A stretch of DNA of 64,000 bases from Oceanibaculum pacificum (GCF_001618175.1 NZ_LPXN01000094.1:51115-115114); one strand, 5' to 3'. Shown: positions 18,906-27,641, counted from the first letter of the stretch. Translations and numbers: made by a program. Notes: generated by a model not told the origin, from the letters alone.

Positions 18906-19050
18906 GTTCTCTTTCATCCGGACTATGACCGTCGGCTTCGGCATCTCACCGAATCTGCTGACCCCGGCGAGGGCTTGCCGGGCGCTCGCGGGCTTTACAG
19001 GCTCTCCCTGCTTACCGCCGGTGGGGATTTTCGCCCCGCCCCGAGAACGT
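18906..19050 (-). promoter_or_regulatory. FMN riboswitch (RFN element)
   Basis: On the minus strand the 5' part reads GTTCTCGGGGCGGGGCGAAA followed by TCCCCACCGGCGGTAAG, and the 3' part ends AGTCCGGATGAAAGAGAAC. These are the conserved core segments of the RFN aptamer; P1 is formed by GTTCTC with GAGAAC. FMN binding should lower expression of ribE, ribB, ribH and probably nusB and thiL. ribD lies upstream of it and is not under its control. Confidence 0.95.
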
Positions 19051-19127
19051 CTGCCGGTGATATAGGCCCTGACGGCGAGGCCAGCAATAGCTTTCACGGA
19101 ATACCGGCCTCCACCGGGCGCGGCGAC

Positions 19128-20237
19128 CTAAGCGATCACGCCAGGGCGGACATAGCTTTCCATGACATCCTCGCCGACGGGGATGAGGTGATGACGCACG
19201 AAGCGGCGGGCATCGGCGATGCGGTCCAGGCCGAGGCCGGCGATGGCGGGGAGGCCATCGCCACCGACGATGCTGGGGGCATGGAACCAGACCAGCCGGT
19301 CGACCAGGTCGCGCGCCAGCAGGGCGGCGGAGATCTGCCCCCCGCCCTCGACCAGCAGGCGGGTCAAGCCGCGCCTGCCCAGTTCGGCCAGCATGGCCTC
19401 GACATCCAGCAGCATATCCTCGATTGCCGGCAGTTCGATCACCTCGACGCCGAGATCGCGGAACGCCTCCAGCCGGTAAGGGTCGGTGCCCTCGCGGGTG
19501 AACACCCAGGTCGGCACGTCCTTCGCGGTCATCACCAGCCGGCTGGTCAGCGGCAGGCGCAGCCGGCCATCGGCCACGATGCGGACCGGCGAGCGGCCCT
19601 CCAGTCCCGGCAGGCGGCAGGTCAGTTCCGGGTCGTCGGCCAGCACCGTGTTGCTGCCGACCAGGATGGCGTCGGACTGGGCGCGCAGCAGATGCGAACG
19701 TCGGCGTGCCTCCACCCCGGTGATCCATTTGCTGTCGCCGCCATGGGTGGCGATTCGGCCGTCCAGCGTGGTCGCGGCCTTCAGGGTGACCAGCGGCCGG
19801 CCGTCGCGGATGCGAGTCAGGAAGCCGGCATTCACGAACGCCGCCTCCGCCGCGCACAGGCCGATCTCGGTCACGATTCCAGCCGCCCGGAGCTTCTCCA
19901 GGCCGCCGCCGGAGACGCGCGGATCGGGATCTTCCAGCGCCGCGACCACACGGGCGATGCCGGCTTCGATCAGCGCATCGGCGCAGGGCGGGGTCTTCCC
20001 GTGATGGGCGCAAGGCTCCAGCGTGACATAGGCGGTCGCCCCCCGGGCGCGGTCGCCGGCGCGCGAAAGCGCCTCGGTCTCGGCGTGTGGCCGGCCGCCG
20101 GGCTGGGTCCAGCCCCGCCCGACGATATGTCCTTCAGGGGAGACGAGGACGCAGCCGACCGCCGGATTGGGCGCCACCTGCCCGAGCCCGCGTTCGGCGA
20201 GGCCCAGGGCGATGCGCATATAGGCCAGATCGGTCAA
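19128..20237 (-). CDS. ribD: Bifunctional riboflavin deaminase/reductase RibD
   Basis: 369 residues. The N-terminal deaminase domain shows HAETEAL and [16 protein letters not shown] (zinc His and two Cys); the C-terminal reductase shows [16 protein letters not shown] and [16 protein letters not shown] 20237 is chosen because it overlaps the nrdR stop (TTGA) and gives [15 protein letters not shown], which matches the family start; ATG 20219 would remove the first six residues. It ends 78 bases before the 5' edge of the FMN aptamer. Confidence 0.94.
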   Translation of the reverse strand: MTDLAYMRIALGLAERGLGQVAPNPAVGCVLVSPEGHIVGRGWTQPGGRPHAETEALSRAGDRARGATAYVTLEPCAHHGKTPPCADALIEAGIARVVAALEDPDPRVSGGGLEKLRAAGIVTEIGLCAAEAAFVNAGFLTRIRDGRPLVTLKAATTLDGRIATHGGDSKWITGVEARRRSHLLRAQSDAILVGSNTVLADDPELTCRLPGLEGRSPVRIVADGRLRLPLTSRLVMTAKDVPTWVFTREGTDPYRLEAFRDLGVEVIELPAIEDMLLDVEAMLAELGRRGLTRLLVEGGGQISAALLARDLVDRLVWFHAPSIVGGDGLPAIAGLGLDRIADARRFVRHHLIPVGEDVMESYVRPGVIA

Positions 20238-20704
20238 ATCTTGACCGGCTCCCCATCCTGATCCAGCTGGCCAACAAACTCCTCGAAGTCCTTGGCTTCG
20301 CGGAAGTTTTTATAGACCGAGGCATAGCGCACATAGGCCACGGGGTCGAGCGTGCGCAGCGCCTCCATGACCATCATGCCGATCTGCGAGGCAGGAATTT
20401 CGGTCTCGCCTGAGCTTTCCAGCCGGCGCACGATGGAGTTCACCACCCGCTCCAGCCGCTCGATCTCCACCGGCCGCTTGCGCAAGGCGATCTGCAGCGA
20501 TCGGGCAAGTTTGTCGCGGTCGAAGGGCGTGCGCTTGCCGCTGCGCTTGACCACGATCAGGTCGCGCAGCTGCACCCGCTCGAAGGTAGTGAAGCGCGAT
20601 CCACACTCCGGACAGAAGCGACGGCGGCGGATCGCCGAATTGTCCTCGGTCGGCCGCGAATCCTTCACTTGCGTGTCGTCATTCCCGCAGAACGGACAGC
20701 GCAT
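20234..20704 (-). CDS. nrdR: Transcriptional repressor NrdR
   Basis: 156 residues. NrdR represses ribonucleotide reductase genes in response to ATP/dATP. The N-terminal zinc ribbon has CPFCG and [12 protein letters not shown]; the ATP-cone follows with [16 protein letters not shown]. Normal length. It lies between glyA and ribD on the same strand and is translationally coupled to ribD. Confidence 0.97.
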   Translation of the reverse strand: MRCPFCGNDDTQVKDSRPTEDNSAIRRRRFCPECGSRFTTFERVQLRDLIVVKRSGKRTPFDRDKLARSLQIALRKRPVEIERLERVVNSIVRRLESSGETEIPASQIGMMVMEALRTLDPVAYVRYASVYKNFREAKDFEEFVGQLDQDGEPVKI

Positions 20705-20767
20705 CTCCCCCTACTCCCCCTCACTGGCGGCCGGCGCGTCACACCGGCCGCGTTACGCAAACGATGC

Positions 20768-22075
20768 TCAGCCGAGATCCGGATAGATCGGGAACCGGTC
20801 GCACAGCGTCTTGACGCGCTCGCGCACCGCATTCTCCGTCGCTGAATTATCTTCGCGATTGGCCGCAAGACCGTCCAGCACATCGCCGATCAACTCGCCG
20901 ACCTGGCGGAACTCCGCCGGGCCGAAGCCGCGCGTGGTGGCCGCGGGCGAGCCCAGGCGCACGCCGGACGTCACCATCGGCTTTTCCGGGTCGAACGGGA
21001 CGCCGTTCTTGTTGCAGGTGATGCCGGCGCGCTCCAGCGACTTCTCGGCGATGTTGCCGGTCAGCTTCTTCGGCCTGAGATCGACCAGTACCACATGGCT
21101 GTCGGTGCCGCCGGAGACGATGTCCAGCCCACGCTCCATCAGCGTGCCGGCCAGCACCTTGGCGTTCTCGACCACCATGCCGGCGTAATGCTTGAACTCC
21201 GGCTTCAGCGCCTCGCCGAACGCCACCGCCTTGCCGGCGATCACATGCATCAGCGGGCCGCCCTGCAGGCCGGGGAACACGGCGGAATTGATCTTCTTGC
21301 CCAGTTCCAGGTCGTTCGACAGGATCATACCGCCGCGCGGGCCGCGCAGCGTCTTGTGCGTGGTGGTGGTCACCACATGGGCGTGCGGCAGCGGATCGGC
21401 ATAGGCCCCGCCAGCCACCAGCCCGGCGAAATGCGCCATGTCGACCCAGAAGATCGCGCCGACCGAATCGGCGATCTTGCGGAAGCGCGCGAAATCGATG
21501 GTGCGCGGATAGGCCGACCCGCCGGTGATGAGCAGCTTCGGCTTATGCTCCTGCGCCATCTCCTCGACGACGTCATAATCGATCAAGCCATCCTGCTGAC
21601 GCACGCCATATTGCACGGCGTTGAACCACTTGCCCGACAGGTTGGGGGCGGCGCCATGGGTCAGGTGGCCGCCAGCGGCGAGCGACAGGCCCATCACCGT
21701 GTCGCCCGGCTGCACCAGGGCCAGCATCACCGCCTGATTGGCCTGCGCGCCGGAATGCGGCTGCACGTTGGCGAAGGCGCAGTTGAACAGCTTCTTCGCC
21801 CGCTCGATGGCCAGCGTCTCGGCCACATCGACGAACTCGCAGCCGCCGTAATAGCGCTTGCCCGGATAACCCTCGGCGTACTTGTTGGTCAGCACCGAGC
21901 CCTGCGCTTCGAGCACCGCGCGGGACACGATATTTTCCGAAGCGATCAGCTCGATCTGGCTCTGCTGGCGATGCAGCTCCTGGTCGAGCGCGGCCTTCAG
22001 CTCGGGGTCGGTCTCCGCCAGCGACGCCTCGAAGAAGCGGTCATGGGCGACGATTTTGGTCTGGGAGGAGGTCAT
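20768..22075 (-). CDS. glyA: Serine hydroxymethyltransferase
   Basis: 435 residues. It converts serine and tetrahydrofolate to glycine and methylene-tetrahydrofolate, the main one-carbon source. The PLP lysine lies in [16 protein letters not shown]; other motifs are [18 protein letters not shown] (18 residues) and [13 protein letters not shown] 22075 is chosen with GGAGG just upstream; the open frame beyond is inside rpiB. The order rpiB-glyA-nrdR-ribD is common in alphaproteobacteria. Confidence 0.97.
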   Translation of the reverse strand: MTSSQTKIVAHDRFFEASLAETDPELKAALDQELHRQQSQIELIASENIVSRAVLEAQGSVLTNKYAEGYPGKRYYGGCEFVDVAETLAIERAKKLFNCAFANVQPHSGAQANQAVMLALVQPGDTVMGLSLAAGGHLTHGAAPNLSGKWFNAVQYGVRQQDGLIDYDVVEEMAQEHKPKLLITGGSAYPRTIDFARFRKIADSVGAIFWVDMAHFAGLVAGGAYADPLPHAHVVTTTTHKTLRGPRGGMILSNDLELGKKINSAVFPGLQGGPLMHVIAGKAVAFGEALKPEFKHYAGMVVENAKVLAGTLMERGLDIVSGGTDSHVVLVDLRPKKLTGNIAEKSLERAGITCNKNGVPFDPEKPMVTSGVRLGSPAATTRGFGPAEFRQVGELIGDVLDGLAANREDNSATENAVRERVKTLCDRFPIYPDLG

Positions 22076-22115
22076 CAGGGGGCTTTCACAGTCATAGAGA
22101 GCAAGGATTATGGAT

Positions 22116-22550
22116 TTAGCCGAGCTTGGCGACGCGCGGGGCGTGGCGACCGCCGGCGAAGGGTGTGTCGAGGAAGGCGGCCAGGCAATCCTTCGCCACC
22201 TCCTCGCCGACCACCCGGGCGCCCAGCGCCAGCACATTGGCGTCGTTATGCTCGCGCGACAGGCGCGCGGTGGTGACATCGTGACACAGGGCCGCGCGCA
22301 GCCCGGCATGGCGGTTCACCGCAATCGAGATACCGATGCCGGTGCCGCAGATAACCACCCCGCGCGCCGCCTCGCCCTGCGATATGGCGGCGGCCAGCTT
22401 ATTGCCGAAATCCGGGTAATCGACCGACTCGGTGCTATCCGCGCCCAGATCCAGTACCTCATGGCCCCGGTCGACGAGATAGGCTTTCAGCGCCGATTTC
22501 AGCGCGAAGCCCCCATGGTCGGAGGCGATGGCAATTCTATTTTGCTGCAT
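22116..22550 (-). CDS. rpiB: Ribose-5-phosphate isomerase B
   Basis: 144 residues from ATG 22550; ATG 22589 would add 13 residues that do not look like the family. It interconverts ribose 5-phosphate and ribulose 5-phosphate. Key segments are [11 protein letters not shown] and the catalytic-Cys loop [15 protein letters not shown], with [16 protein letters not shown]. It heads the glyA-nrdR-ribD run. Confidence 0.94.
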   Translation of the reverse strand: MQQNRIAIASDHGGFALKSALKAYLVDRGHEVLDLGADSTESVDYPDFGNKLAAAISQGEAARGVVICGTGIGISIAVNRHAGLRAALCHDVTTARLSREHNDANVLALGARVVGEEVAKDCLAAFLDTPFAGGRHAPRVAKLG

Positions 22551-22903
22551 GACCGCTTGAACGCATCGTGTTTCATAAGGTGCCGGCATCGTACCGGCAC
22601 TAAGACACTACCATATGTCCGCCGCGCCTGTCAGCCGGCCACAAGGTCTGGCCTATCATCTCAGCCAATTTTGTTAACAATTACCCCTGCCCCCACTGCA
22701 TAAGAAACAGGCAGCAACAAGGGGACTGTTTTCCCTAAAGGCACGGTAGAAGGCATTGTCGCTATTTTCTGAGAAACCAATTTTTACTAGTTCCGCACGG
22801 CGCTATGCCGCAGGATGCCTGATGATTACTAACAAGGGGATTGACTATATCGGTGGATTAGCGATATCAGTTTAGAATGCTTAATGTGATTGTGGATAGT
22901 TAA
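22551..22903. other. Divergent intergenic region rpiB / mucR-like
   Basis: 353 bases without a gene. It is clearly richer in A and T than its neighbours in the half nearest the MucR-like gene. It must hold the promoters of both divergent genes. Apart from the candidate promoter listed separately, I see no strong inverted repeat or terminator. Confidence 0.6.
22841..22869 (+). promoter_or_regulatory. Candidate sigma-70-type promoter of the MucR-like gene
   Basis: TTGACT (22841-22846) and ATATCA (22864-22869) are separated by 17 bases and lie about 35 bases before the start codon. The surrounding AT-rich DNA fits MucR-type autoregulation, which is known in the family but not shown here. Confidence 0.45.
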
Positions 22904-23350
22904 ATGAACAGCGAGTCAGCAGAAGAGAAGAAGGCGCAAAACGATCTGCTGCGCATGACGGCCGAAGTCGTTTCCGCTTATGTGCAGAACAATGTCTTAC
23001 CGTCATCTCAGCTTTCCGAGGTGATCGGCACGATCTATAATTCATTGCGCCAGCTGAATGGGCAGGCCGTAGCGCAGCTGGCGCCGGAGCCGCAGAAACC
23101 GGCGATCCCGGTGCGTCGCTCGGTGACGGATGAATATATCATCTGCCTGGAAGACGGTAAGAAGCTGAAAATGCTGAAGCGCCATCTACGCACGAATTAC
23201 AGCATGACCCCGGAAGAATACCGCGCCAAATGGGGCCTGCCAGCGGATTACCCGATGGTCGCGCCCAACTATGCCAAGCAACGCTCCGCCTTCGCCAAGA
23301 AGATTGGCCTGGGCCGCGGCAGCAGCGGCGGGCGCAGCAAGAAAGGCTGA
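22904..23350 (+). CDS. Ros/MucR-family transcriptional regulator
   Basis: 148 residues. MucR proteins are H-NS-like regulators of alphaproteobacteria that bind AT-rich DNA and control exopolysaccharide, motility and cell cycle genes. The central domain shows DEYIICLEDGKKLKMLKRHL and MTPEEYRAKWGLPADYPMVA, both diagnostic. In Ros the zinc ligands are C-x2-C-x9-H-x4-H; here the positions are C81, D84, H94 and Y99, and N98 replaces the His usual in MucR at the neighbouring place. The fold may therefore be zinc-free. The C-terminus is basic and Gly/Ser-rich. Confidence 0.93.
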   Translation: MNSESAEEKKAQNDLLRMTAEVVSAYVQNNVLPSSQLSEVIGTIYNSLRQLNGQAVAQLAPEPQKPAIPVRRSVTDEYIICLEDGKKLKMLKRHLRTNYSMTPEEYRAKWGLPADYPMVAPNYAKQRSAFAKKIGLGRGSSGGRSKKG

Positions 23351-23369
23351 ACGCCCTTCCCCGGGCTGC

Positions 23370-23588
23370 CTAGACGATCAGCCCGCCCCGGCCGCCTTTG
23401 GCGCGCTTTTCCAGAACGTAACGCAGCTTCTGCATCGCCGCATGGCGCAAGGCGGTTTCTCCCCGCGCCGGATCGCCGACGATGGAAACCTCCACCATGG
23501 TGCGGGGGTCGATAGCGCTGACCTTCACATAGCTGCCGATTGGGTAGAATTCGAAGATTACCCGGTCATCGTCGGACGCCGGACTCAT
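23370..23588 (-). CDS. Small conserved alphaproteobacterial protein (DUF6898-like)
   Basis: 72 residues. The core FYPIGSYVKVSAIDPRTMVEV and the helix ETALRHAAMQKLRYVLEK match a small alphaproteobacterial family of unknown function, which I believe is DUF6898. Probably an all-cytoplasmic beta-hairpin/helix protein. It converges on the MucR-like gene with 19 bases between stops. Confidence 0.75.
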   Translation of the reverse strand: MSPASDDDRVIFEFYPIGSYVKVSAIDPRTMVEVSIVGDPARGETALRHAAMQKLRYVLEKRAKGGRGGLIV

Positions 23589-23775
23589 GGCCAGCCACCC
23601 CGAAACGCACCATCGGTCCCGACGGGCGCTGACCCAGAACCGACATAAACATGTAACATTTCGGGATATTCCCCAAGTATAGGTAATGCACTAGAGCTTA
23701 GCGGATCGGCTTTATCCGAACCAGGGTCTCCAGCGTGCCTGAGCTCTTTCACGCGCCGTCGCGCGCAATTCTTTC

Positions 23776-24495
23776 ATGATGCCGCGCAAGGCCCCTTCCG
23801 GACCGGTCTGGCAGCAGATCGCCGAATCGCTTGCGGACGATATCGCCACCGGCCGCTTCCCGCCAGGCAGCAAACTTCCGGTGGAAGGATTGTTGGCGGA
23901 GCGCTTTCAGGTCAATCGCCATACGCTGCGCCGCGCCATGGGGCATCTGGCGGCGCTGGGCCTGGTGCGCGTGGAACAGGGGCGCGGCAGCTTCGTGCAG
24001 GAGGATGTGGTCGATTACATGATCGGCCCGCGAACCCGGTTTTCCGAGAATATCTCGCGGCTGAAGCGCCGGCCCGGCGGCGTTTTCTTCCACAGCGAGA
24101 CGGTGCCGGCCGGCGAGGATATCGCCGCCGCCCTGAACATTGCCCCCGGTGCGCCGTGCCTGTTGCTGGAGACGCTGAACGGGGTCGACGACCGGGTGAT
24201 CTCCTATACATCGCATTATTTCGACGGCGTGCGCTTCGCCGGCATTGATGCGCTGTATCGCGAGCTGGGCTCAATCACCAAGGCGCTGATGCGCCTGGGC
24301 GTGCCGGATTATAGCCGCGCCGGCTCGCGCATCACCGCCCGCCTGCCGGACCAGCGCGAGGCCAACCTGCTGAAACAGGCGCGCAACCGGCCCATCCTGG
24401 TGGTCGAGGCGGTGAATGTGACGCCCGACGGCAGACCGGTCGAATATGGCATCGGCCGCTTCGCCTCCGACCGGGTACAGCTTGTCGTCGAATAG
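23776..24495 (+). CDS. GntR-family regulator, HutC/PhnF subfamily
   Basis: 239 residues. The N-terminal winged helix is GntR-type (IAESLADDIATGRFPPGSKLP, then VNRHTLRRAMGHLAALGLV). The C-terminal domain is a UTRA fold, with CLLLETLNGVDDRVISYTSHYF cut short here and SRITARLPDQREANLL. It is closest in pattern to PhnF, the regulator of phosphonate use, but no phn gene is in the window. gcdH follows after 94 bases on the same strand, so it may act on that gene instead. Ligand unknown. Confidence 0.85.
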   Translation: MMPRKAPSGPVWQQIAESLADDIATGRFPPGSKLPVEGLLAERFQVNRHTLRRAMGHLAALGLVRVEQGRGSFVQEDVVDYMIGPRTRFSENISRLKRRPGGVFFHSETVPAGEDIAAALNIAPGAPCLLLETLNGVDDRVISYTSHYFDGVRFAGIDALYRELGSITKALMRLGVPDYSRAGSRITARLPDQREANLLKQARNRPILVVEAVNVTPDGRPVEYGIGRFASDRVQLVVE

Positions 24496-24589
24496 AGCAA
24501 GCTACTGTTTCTGCCCTTGCGCGCTATGTTAGTTTGGTGAACAACTCAGTCGCCAAAGACGATATCCGCTTGAATCCGGAGTTTAACCA

Positions 24590-25813
24590 ATGACACCGCC
24601 GCAGGCCGCCACCGCCCTGAAACCCGCCGCCGGCAAGGCGCATAAGCCCAGCTTCTCCTGGGAAGACCCGCTGCTGCTCGACGATGCGCTGAGCGAAGAC
24701 GAGCGCATGGTGCGCGACGCCGCGCGCGCCTTCTGCGACGAAAAGCTGATGAGCCGTGTGCAGGAAGGCTTCCGCAAGGAGATATTCCACCGCGAGCTGA
24801 TGAACGAAATGGGCGAGCAGGGTTTCCTCGGCTCCACCATCGACGGCTATGGCTGCGCCGGCGTGAATTACGTGTGCTACGGGCTGATCGCCCGCGAGGT
24901 CGAGCGCGTCGATTCCGGCTATCGCTCTGCCATGAGCGTGCAGTCCAGCCTGGTGATGCACCCGATCCATGAATATGGCAGCGAGGCGCAACGCCAGAAA
25001 TATCTGCCGAAGCTGGCCACCGGCGAATGGGTCGGCTGCTTCGGCCTGACCGAGCCGGATCACGGCTCCGATCCCGGCAGCATGAAGACCCGCGCCAAGA
25101 AGGTCGATGGCGGCTATGTCGTCACCGGCAACAAGATGTGGATCACCAACTCCCCCATCGCCGACGTCTTCGTGGTCTGGGGCAAGACCGAGGATGGGGT
25201 GATCCGCGGCTTCGTGCTGGAAAAGGGCATGAAGGGCCTGTCCGCGCCGAAGATCGAGGGCAAGTTCAGCCTGCGCGCCTCGGTCACCGGTGAGATCGTC
25301 ATGGACGAGGTATTCGTGCCGGATGAGAATTTGTTGCCGAATGTCGAGGGGCTGAAGGGTCCGTTCGGCTGCCTGAACAAGGCGCGCTACGGCATTTCCT
25401 GGGGCGCCCTGGGCGCCGCCGAGTTCTGCTGGCACGCAGCGCGCCAGTACACGATGGACCGCAAGCAGTTCGGCCGCCCACTCGCCGCCAATCAGCTGAT
25501 CCAGAAGAAGCTGGCCGACATGCAGACCGAAATCACGCTGGGCCTGCATACCTGCCTGCGCCTCGGCCGGCTGATGGATGAGGGTCGCGCCGCGCCGGAG
25601 ATGATCTCCCTGGCCAAGCGCAATTCCTGCGGCAAGTCGCTGGACATCGCCCGTGTCGCCCGCGACATGCATGGCGGCAATGGCATCTCCGACGAGTATC
25701 ACGTCATCCGCCATGTGCTGAATCTGGAGGCGGTCAACACCTACGAAGGCACACATGACGTGCACGCGCTGATCCTGGGCCGCGCCCAGACCGGCATCCA
25801 GTCCTTCATGTAA
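24590..25813 (+). CDS. gcdH: Glutaryl-CoA dehydrogenase
   Basis: 407 residues. It is an FAD-dependent acyl-CoA dehydrogenase that oxidises and decarboxylates glutaryl-CoA to crotonyl-CoA in lysine and tryptophan breakdown. The catalytic Glu lies in [17 protein letters not shown], the pattern specific to this member; [15 protein letters not shown] and [15 protein letters not shown] mark the FAD and substrate region. ATG 24590 with GGAG eight bases upstream. The gene ends in a strong terminator. Confidence 0.93.
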   Translation: MTPPQAATALKPAAGKAHKPSFSWEDPLLLDDALSEDERMVRDAARAFCDEKLMSRVQEGFRKEIFHRELMNEMGEQGFLGSTIDGYGCAGVNYVCYGLIAREVERVDSGYRSAMSVQSSLVMHPIHEYGSEAQRQKYLPKLATGEWVGCFGLTEPDHGSDPGSMKTRAKKVDGGYVVTGNKMWITNSPIADVFVVWGKTEDGVIRGFVLEKGMKGLSAPKIEGKFSLRASVTGEIVMDEVFVPDENLLPNVEGLKGPFGCLNKARYGISWGALGAAEFCWHAARQYTMDRKQFGRPLAANQLIQKKLADMQTEITLGLHTCLRLGRLMDEGRAAPEMISLAKRNSCGKSLDIARVARDMHGGNGISDEYHVIRHVLNLEAVNTYEGTHDVHALILGRAQTGIQSFM

Positions 25814-25836
25814 GGAACCTGGCCTGTAGAATGCAC

Positions 25837-25864
25837 AAAGGGCGGCCCGCGGGCCGCCCTTTTT
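25837..25864. terminator. Intrinsic terminator after gcdH
   Basis: AAAGGGCGGCC pairs with GGCCGCCCTTT around a CGCG centre, followed by a T-run on the plus strand and by an A-run before it, so it can stop transcription in both directions. It lies between the convergent gcdH and the periplasmic hypothetical gene. Confidence 0.88.
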
Positions 25865-25872
25865 GTTGCGCC

Positions 25873-26337
25873 CTACCCGCCCGGCTTATGCAGCGGGATC
25901 GGCGGCAGCCCCAACGCCTCGCGGCAGGCCGCCTCGATGGCGAGTTGCTCGTCGCCGCTCACCGGTTCGCCATTGAACAGCACCTTGCCGTCGCGCCCGA
26001 CCTCCACCCGGCCGATCTGGGCCTCCGGAAAGAACAGCCGCGAATTGCCGGGCAGGCCGAAGCGCTTCTGCAAATCCACCGTGATGTCGATGCCGATGGT
26101 CTCGGGAATGCGGATCGCCGAGCCACCGCCCAGATCGGCCGGGGCGACTGGCCTTCCATAGGCGTCGACGCCGGGCTGGTAGGTCGCCCCGACTTCCGGC
26201 TTATGTGCCACCGCGCGCTGGCAGACATTGCCGCCGACAATGATTTCTTCTGCGCGCAAACTATTCGGTGCGACAGCCAAGGTGACGCCAAGAAACGCGA
26301 GGAACAGAAGCGGCGAAGGCGTAAAATTCAACTGCAC
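25873..26337 (-). CDS. Secreted periplasmic protein of unknown function
   Basis: 154 residues from a GTG start. Residues 1-29 form a signal peptide (hydrophobic LLFLAFLGVTLAVA, then a cleavage site near LRAEE). The mature part is about 125 residues with two Cys (in GNVCQRAVAH and EAACREALG) that could form a disulfide, and a region GIDITVDLQKRFGLPG. I do not recognise the family. It converges with gcdH. Upstream lies the intergenic region with the candidate small RNA. Confidence 0.75.
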   Translation of the reverse strand: MQLNFTPSPLLFLAFLGVTLAVAPNSLRAEEIIVGGNVCQRAVAHKPEVGATYQPGVDAYGRPVAPADLGGGSAIRIPETIGIDITVDLQKRFGLPGNSRLFFPEAQIGRVEVGRDGKVLFNGEPVSGDEQLAIEAACREALGLPPIPLHKPGG

Positions 26338-26432
26338 ACGAACGATCCCATCTATCCCGACAGGTAATATATAGCTCTAACATGCAGAAAATTGATGACT
26401 TCGAAAAACTTATTCCGTAGTCTTTGCGGACA

Positions 26433-26527
26433 TAAAAAAGACCGTGCCGCTAAAAAACGGCACGGCCCGAGTTTAGGGAGGAATCGCCACCAGGCGTCGA
26501 TCAAAGGTCGATAACGACCCCTGACCT
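26433..26527 (-). ncRNA. Candidate small RNA with anti-Shine-Dalgarno loop
   Basis: On the minus strand a sigma-70-like promoter is followed by about 95 bases with ordered RNA structure: hairpin GGTCG-TTAT-CGACC (26506-26519), hairpin CGCC-TGGT-GGCG (26485-26496), an unpaired segment with TCCTCCC (26476-26482) that is complementary to Shine-Dalgarno sequences, and a terminator CCGTGCCG/CGGCACGG (26442-26465) followed by TCTTTTTT. No convincing coding frame covers it. This layout matches trans-acting small RNAs of alphaproteobacteria. The exact 5' end is inferred from the promoter. Confidence 0.6.
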
Positions 26528-26534
26528 GAGTGGA

Positions 26535-26563
26535 AATATGAATTGTGCAATGCACTATGGCAA
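26535..26563 (-). promoter_or_regulatory. Candidate promoter of the small RNA
   Basis: On the minus strand TTGCCA (26558-26563) and CATATT (26535-26540) are 17 bases apart. Upstream lie A-tracts (AAAAAATCACCAAAAACAAA) resembling an UP element. The -35 box lies inside a perfect inverted repeat. Confidence 0.55.
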
Positions 26564-26592
26564 GAGCAAACCTGCTCTTGCCATTTGTTTTT
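26559..26592 (+). terminator. Perfect hairpin with T-run, overlapping the small-RNA promoter
   Basis: GGCAAGAGCA and TGCTCTTGCC form a perfect 10-base stem with loop AACC, followed on the plus strand by ATTTGTTTTT. It looks like a plus-strand terminator, but no plus-strand gene precedes it closely. Because it covers the -35 box of the minus-strand promoter, it may instead be an operator. Confidence 0.55.
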
Positions 26593-26803
26593 GGTGATTT
26601 TTTATACTTTTTGCACATAAAAAATGCATTTGCAGCCGTCGTAAACAGGCTCTTGATTATAAAACGAGCAAAACAATACTCGTGATTTCGGCTTTCCCCT
26701 ACAAATCCTGGCACGAACCCGATATCAGAACCAATCGCCCCTGCCGGCCTTGCACCAGGAATCCGGGATTCAGCTTTCTCGACCGATGATCCCGGCAGGC
26801 AGA
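26583..26803. other. AT-rich intergenic spacer
   Basis: The part of the gap between the periplasmic hypothetical and tag that lies right of the hairpin. The first 80 bases are strongly AT-rich, unlike the GC-rich surroundings. No gene, repeat or terminator is evident apart from the flanking elements already listed. Confidence 0.5.
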
Positions 26804-26829
26804 AACAAAGACCCCGCAAAACTGCGGGG
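26804..26829 (-). terminator. Intrinsic terminator after tag
   Basis: On the minus strand CCCCGCA/TGCGGGG closes around AAAC-type loop bases and is followed by TCTTTGTTTCT. It lies 34 bases after the tag stop codon. Confidence 0.8.
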
Positions 26830-26862
26830 GGTGACGATTCGAACAGGTAAAAGCTAAAGCCC

Positions 26863-27399
26863 CTACGCTCGCCGCCAGGGCGGATTTTGCGCCAGGATGC
26901 GGGCGTGGACGGGGCAGTCGGGGCGGTGGGCACCGGGCAGGTAGCCGGTACTCATCAACAGCTCGTTCACAATCTCGCCGCCGGTGAAGGCAAAGTTCTT
27001 CTTGAACAGCTTTACCCAGCCGGCCTTGTCGAGCGGGTGGTGCGCATCAAGCCAGCCGGCAAAGGAGCCATACTCCGGCCGTAGTTCGATAAACCGCCCG
27101 GCATTGCGGATGATCGCTGCGATCTTCAGCCGGTTGCGGATGATGCCGGGATTGGCCAGCAGGCGCTCCGTCTCCACCGGGCCATAGGCGGCCACCACAT
27201 CCGGATCGAAGCCCTCGAACGCCTCGAACAGCGCGGCGCGCTTCTTCAGCGTGATCTCCCAGGACAGGCCGGCCTGCATGATCTCCAGCGCGAAGCGTTC
27301 CAGCAGCACCTTATCGTCGCTGACCGGAAAGCCATACTCCGTATCGTGGTAGCTGGCGTGCACCGGGTGGCCGGGCGCGCTGTCGCAATAGCCGGACAT
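26863..27399 (-). CDS. tag: DNA-3-methyladenine glycosylase I
   Basis: 178 residues from ATG 27399. It removes 3-methyladenine from alkylated DNA. The zinc site is visible as C5 and H18 at the N-terminus and His/Cys in GAHRPDCPVHARI at the C-terminus; SYHDTEYGFPVSDDKVLLER and IMQAGLSWEITLKKR are family motifs. The longer open frame upstream lies inside the DUF1467 gene. It is the last gene of a minus-strand run. Confidence 0.94.
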   Translation of the reverse strand: MSGYCDSAPGHPVHASYHDTEYGFPVSDDKVLLERFALEIMQAGLSWEITLKKRAALFEAFEGFDPDVVAAYGPVETERLLANPGIIRNRLKIAAIIRNAGRFIELRPEYGSFAGWLDAHHPLDKAGWVKLFKKNFAFTGGEIVNELLMSTGYLPGAHRPDCPVHARILAQNPPWRRA

Positions 27400-27401
27400 G
27401 C

Positions 27402-27635
27402 CTAGCCTCGAAAAGACAGATAGTCGGACAGGATAACCATGAAGATCAGCCCGGTCACCACAATGGCGATGCCCGTGGTGATCAGCGCCTTCTTCAGCAG
27501 CATCGGTTTCTCCGGCGCGCTGGTGGCGTGCCCCTCGCCCGGCTGCTCGGGGATCTTCACGCCGACCGGCAGCATCATGAAAAACACCAGCCACCAGACG
27601 ATAACGAAAACGACAATGCCTGAGGTCCAATACAT
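27402..27635 (-). CDS. DUF1467 membrane protein
   Basis: 77 residues with two transmembrane helices (about 5-25 and 50-72). The loop PVGVKIPEQPGEGHATSAP with the Gly/Ala/Pro-rich pattern after the first helix is typical of DUF1467, a small alphaproteobacterial family usually encoded next to mce. Function unknown. It is two bases from tag and six bases after mce. Confidence 0.88.
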   Translation of the reverse strand: MYWTSGIVVFVIVWWLVFFMMLPVGVKIPEQPGEGHATSAPEKPMLLKKALITTGIAIVVTGLIFMVILSDYLSFRG

Positions 27636-27641
27636 GATCGC

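Noticed and set aside
26352..26933. A 193-codon minus-strand frame across the tag terminator and the small-RNA region
   Set aside because: It runs through two intrinsic terminators, overlaps the end of tag, and its composition does not resemble the neighbouring genes.
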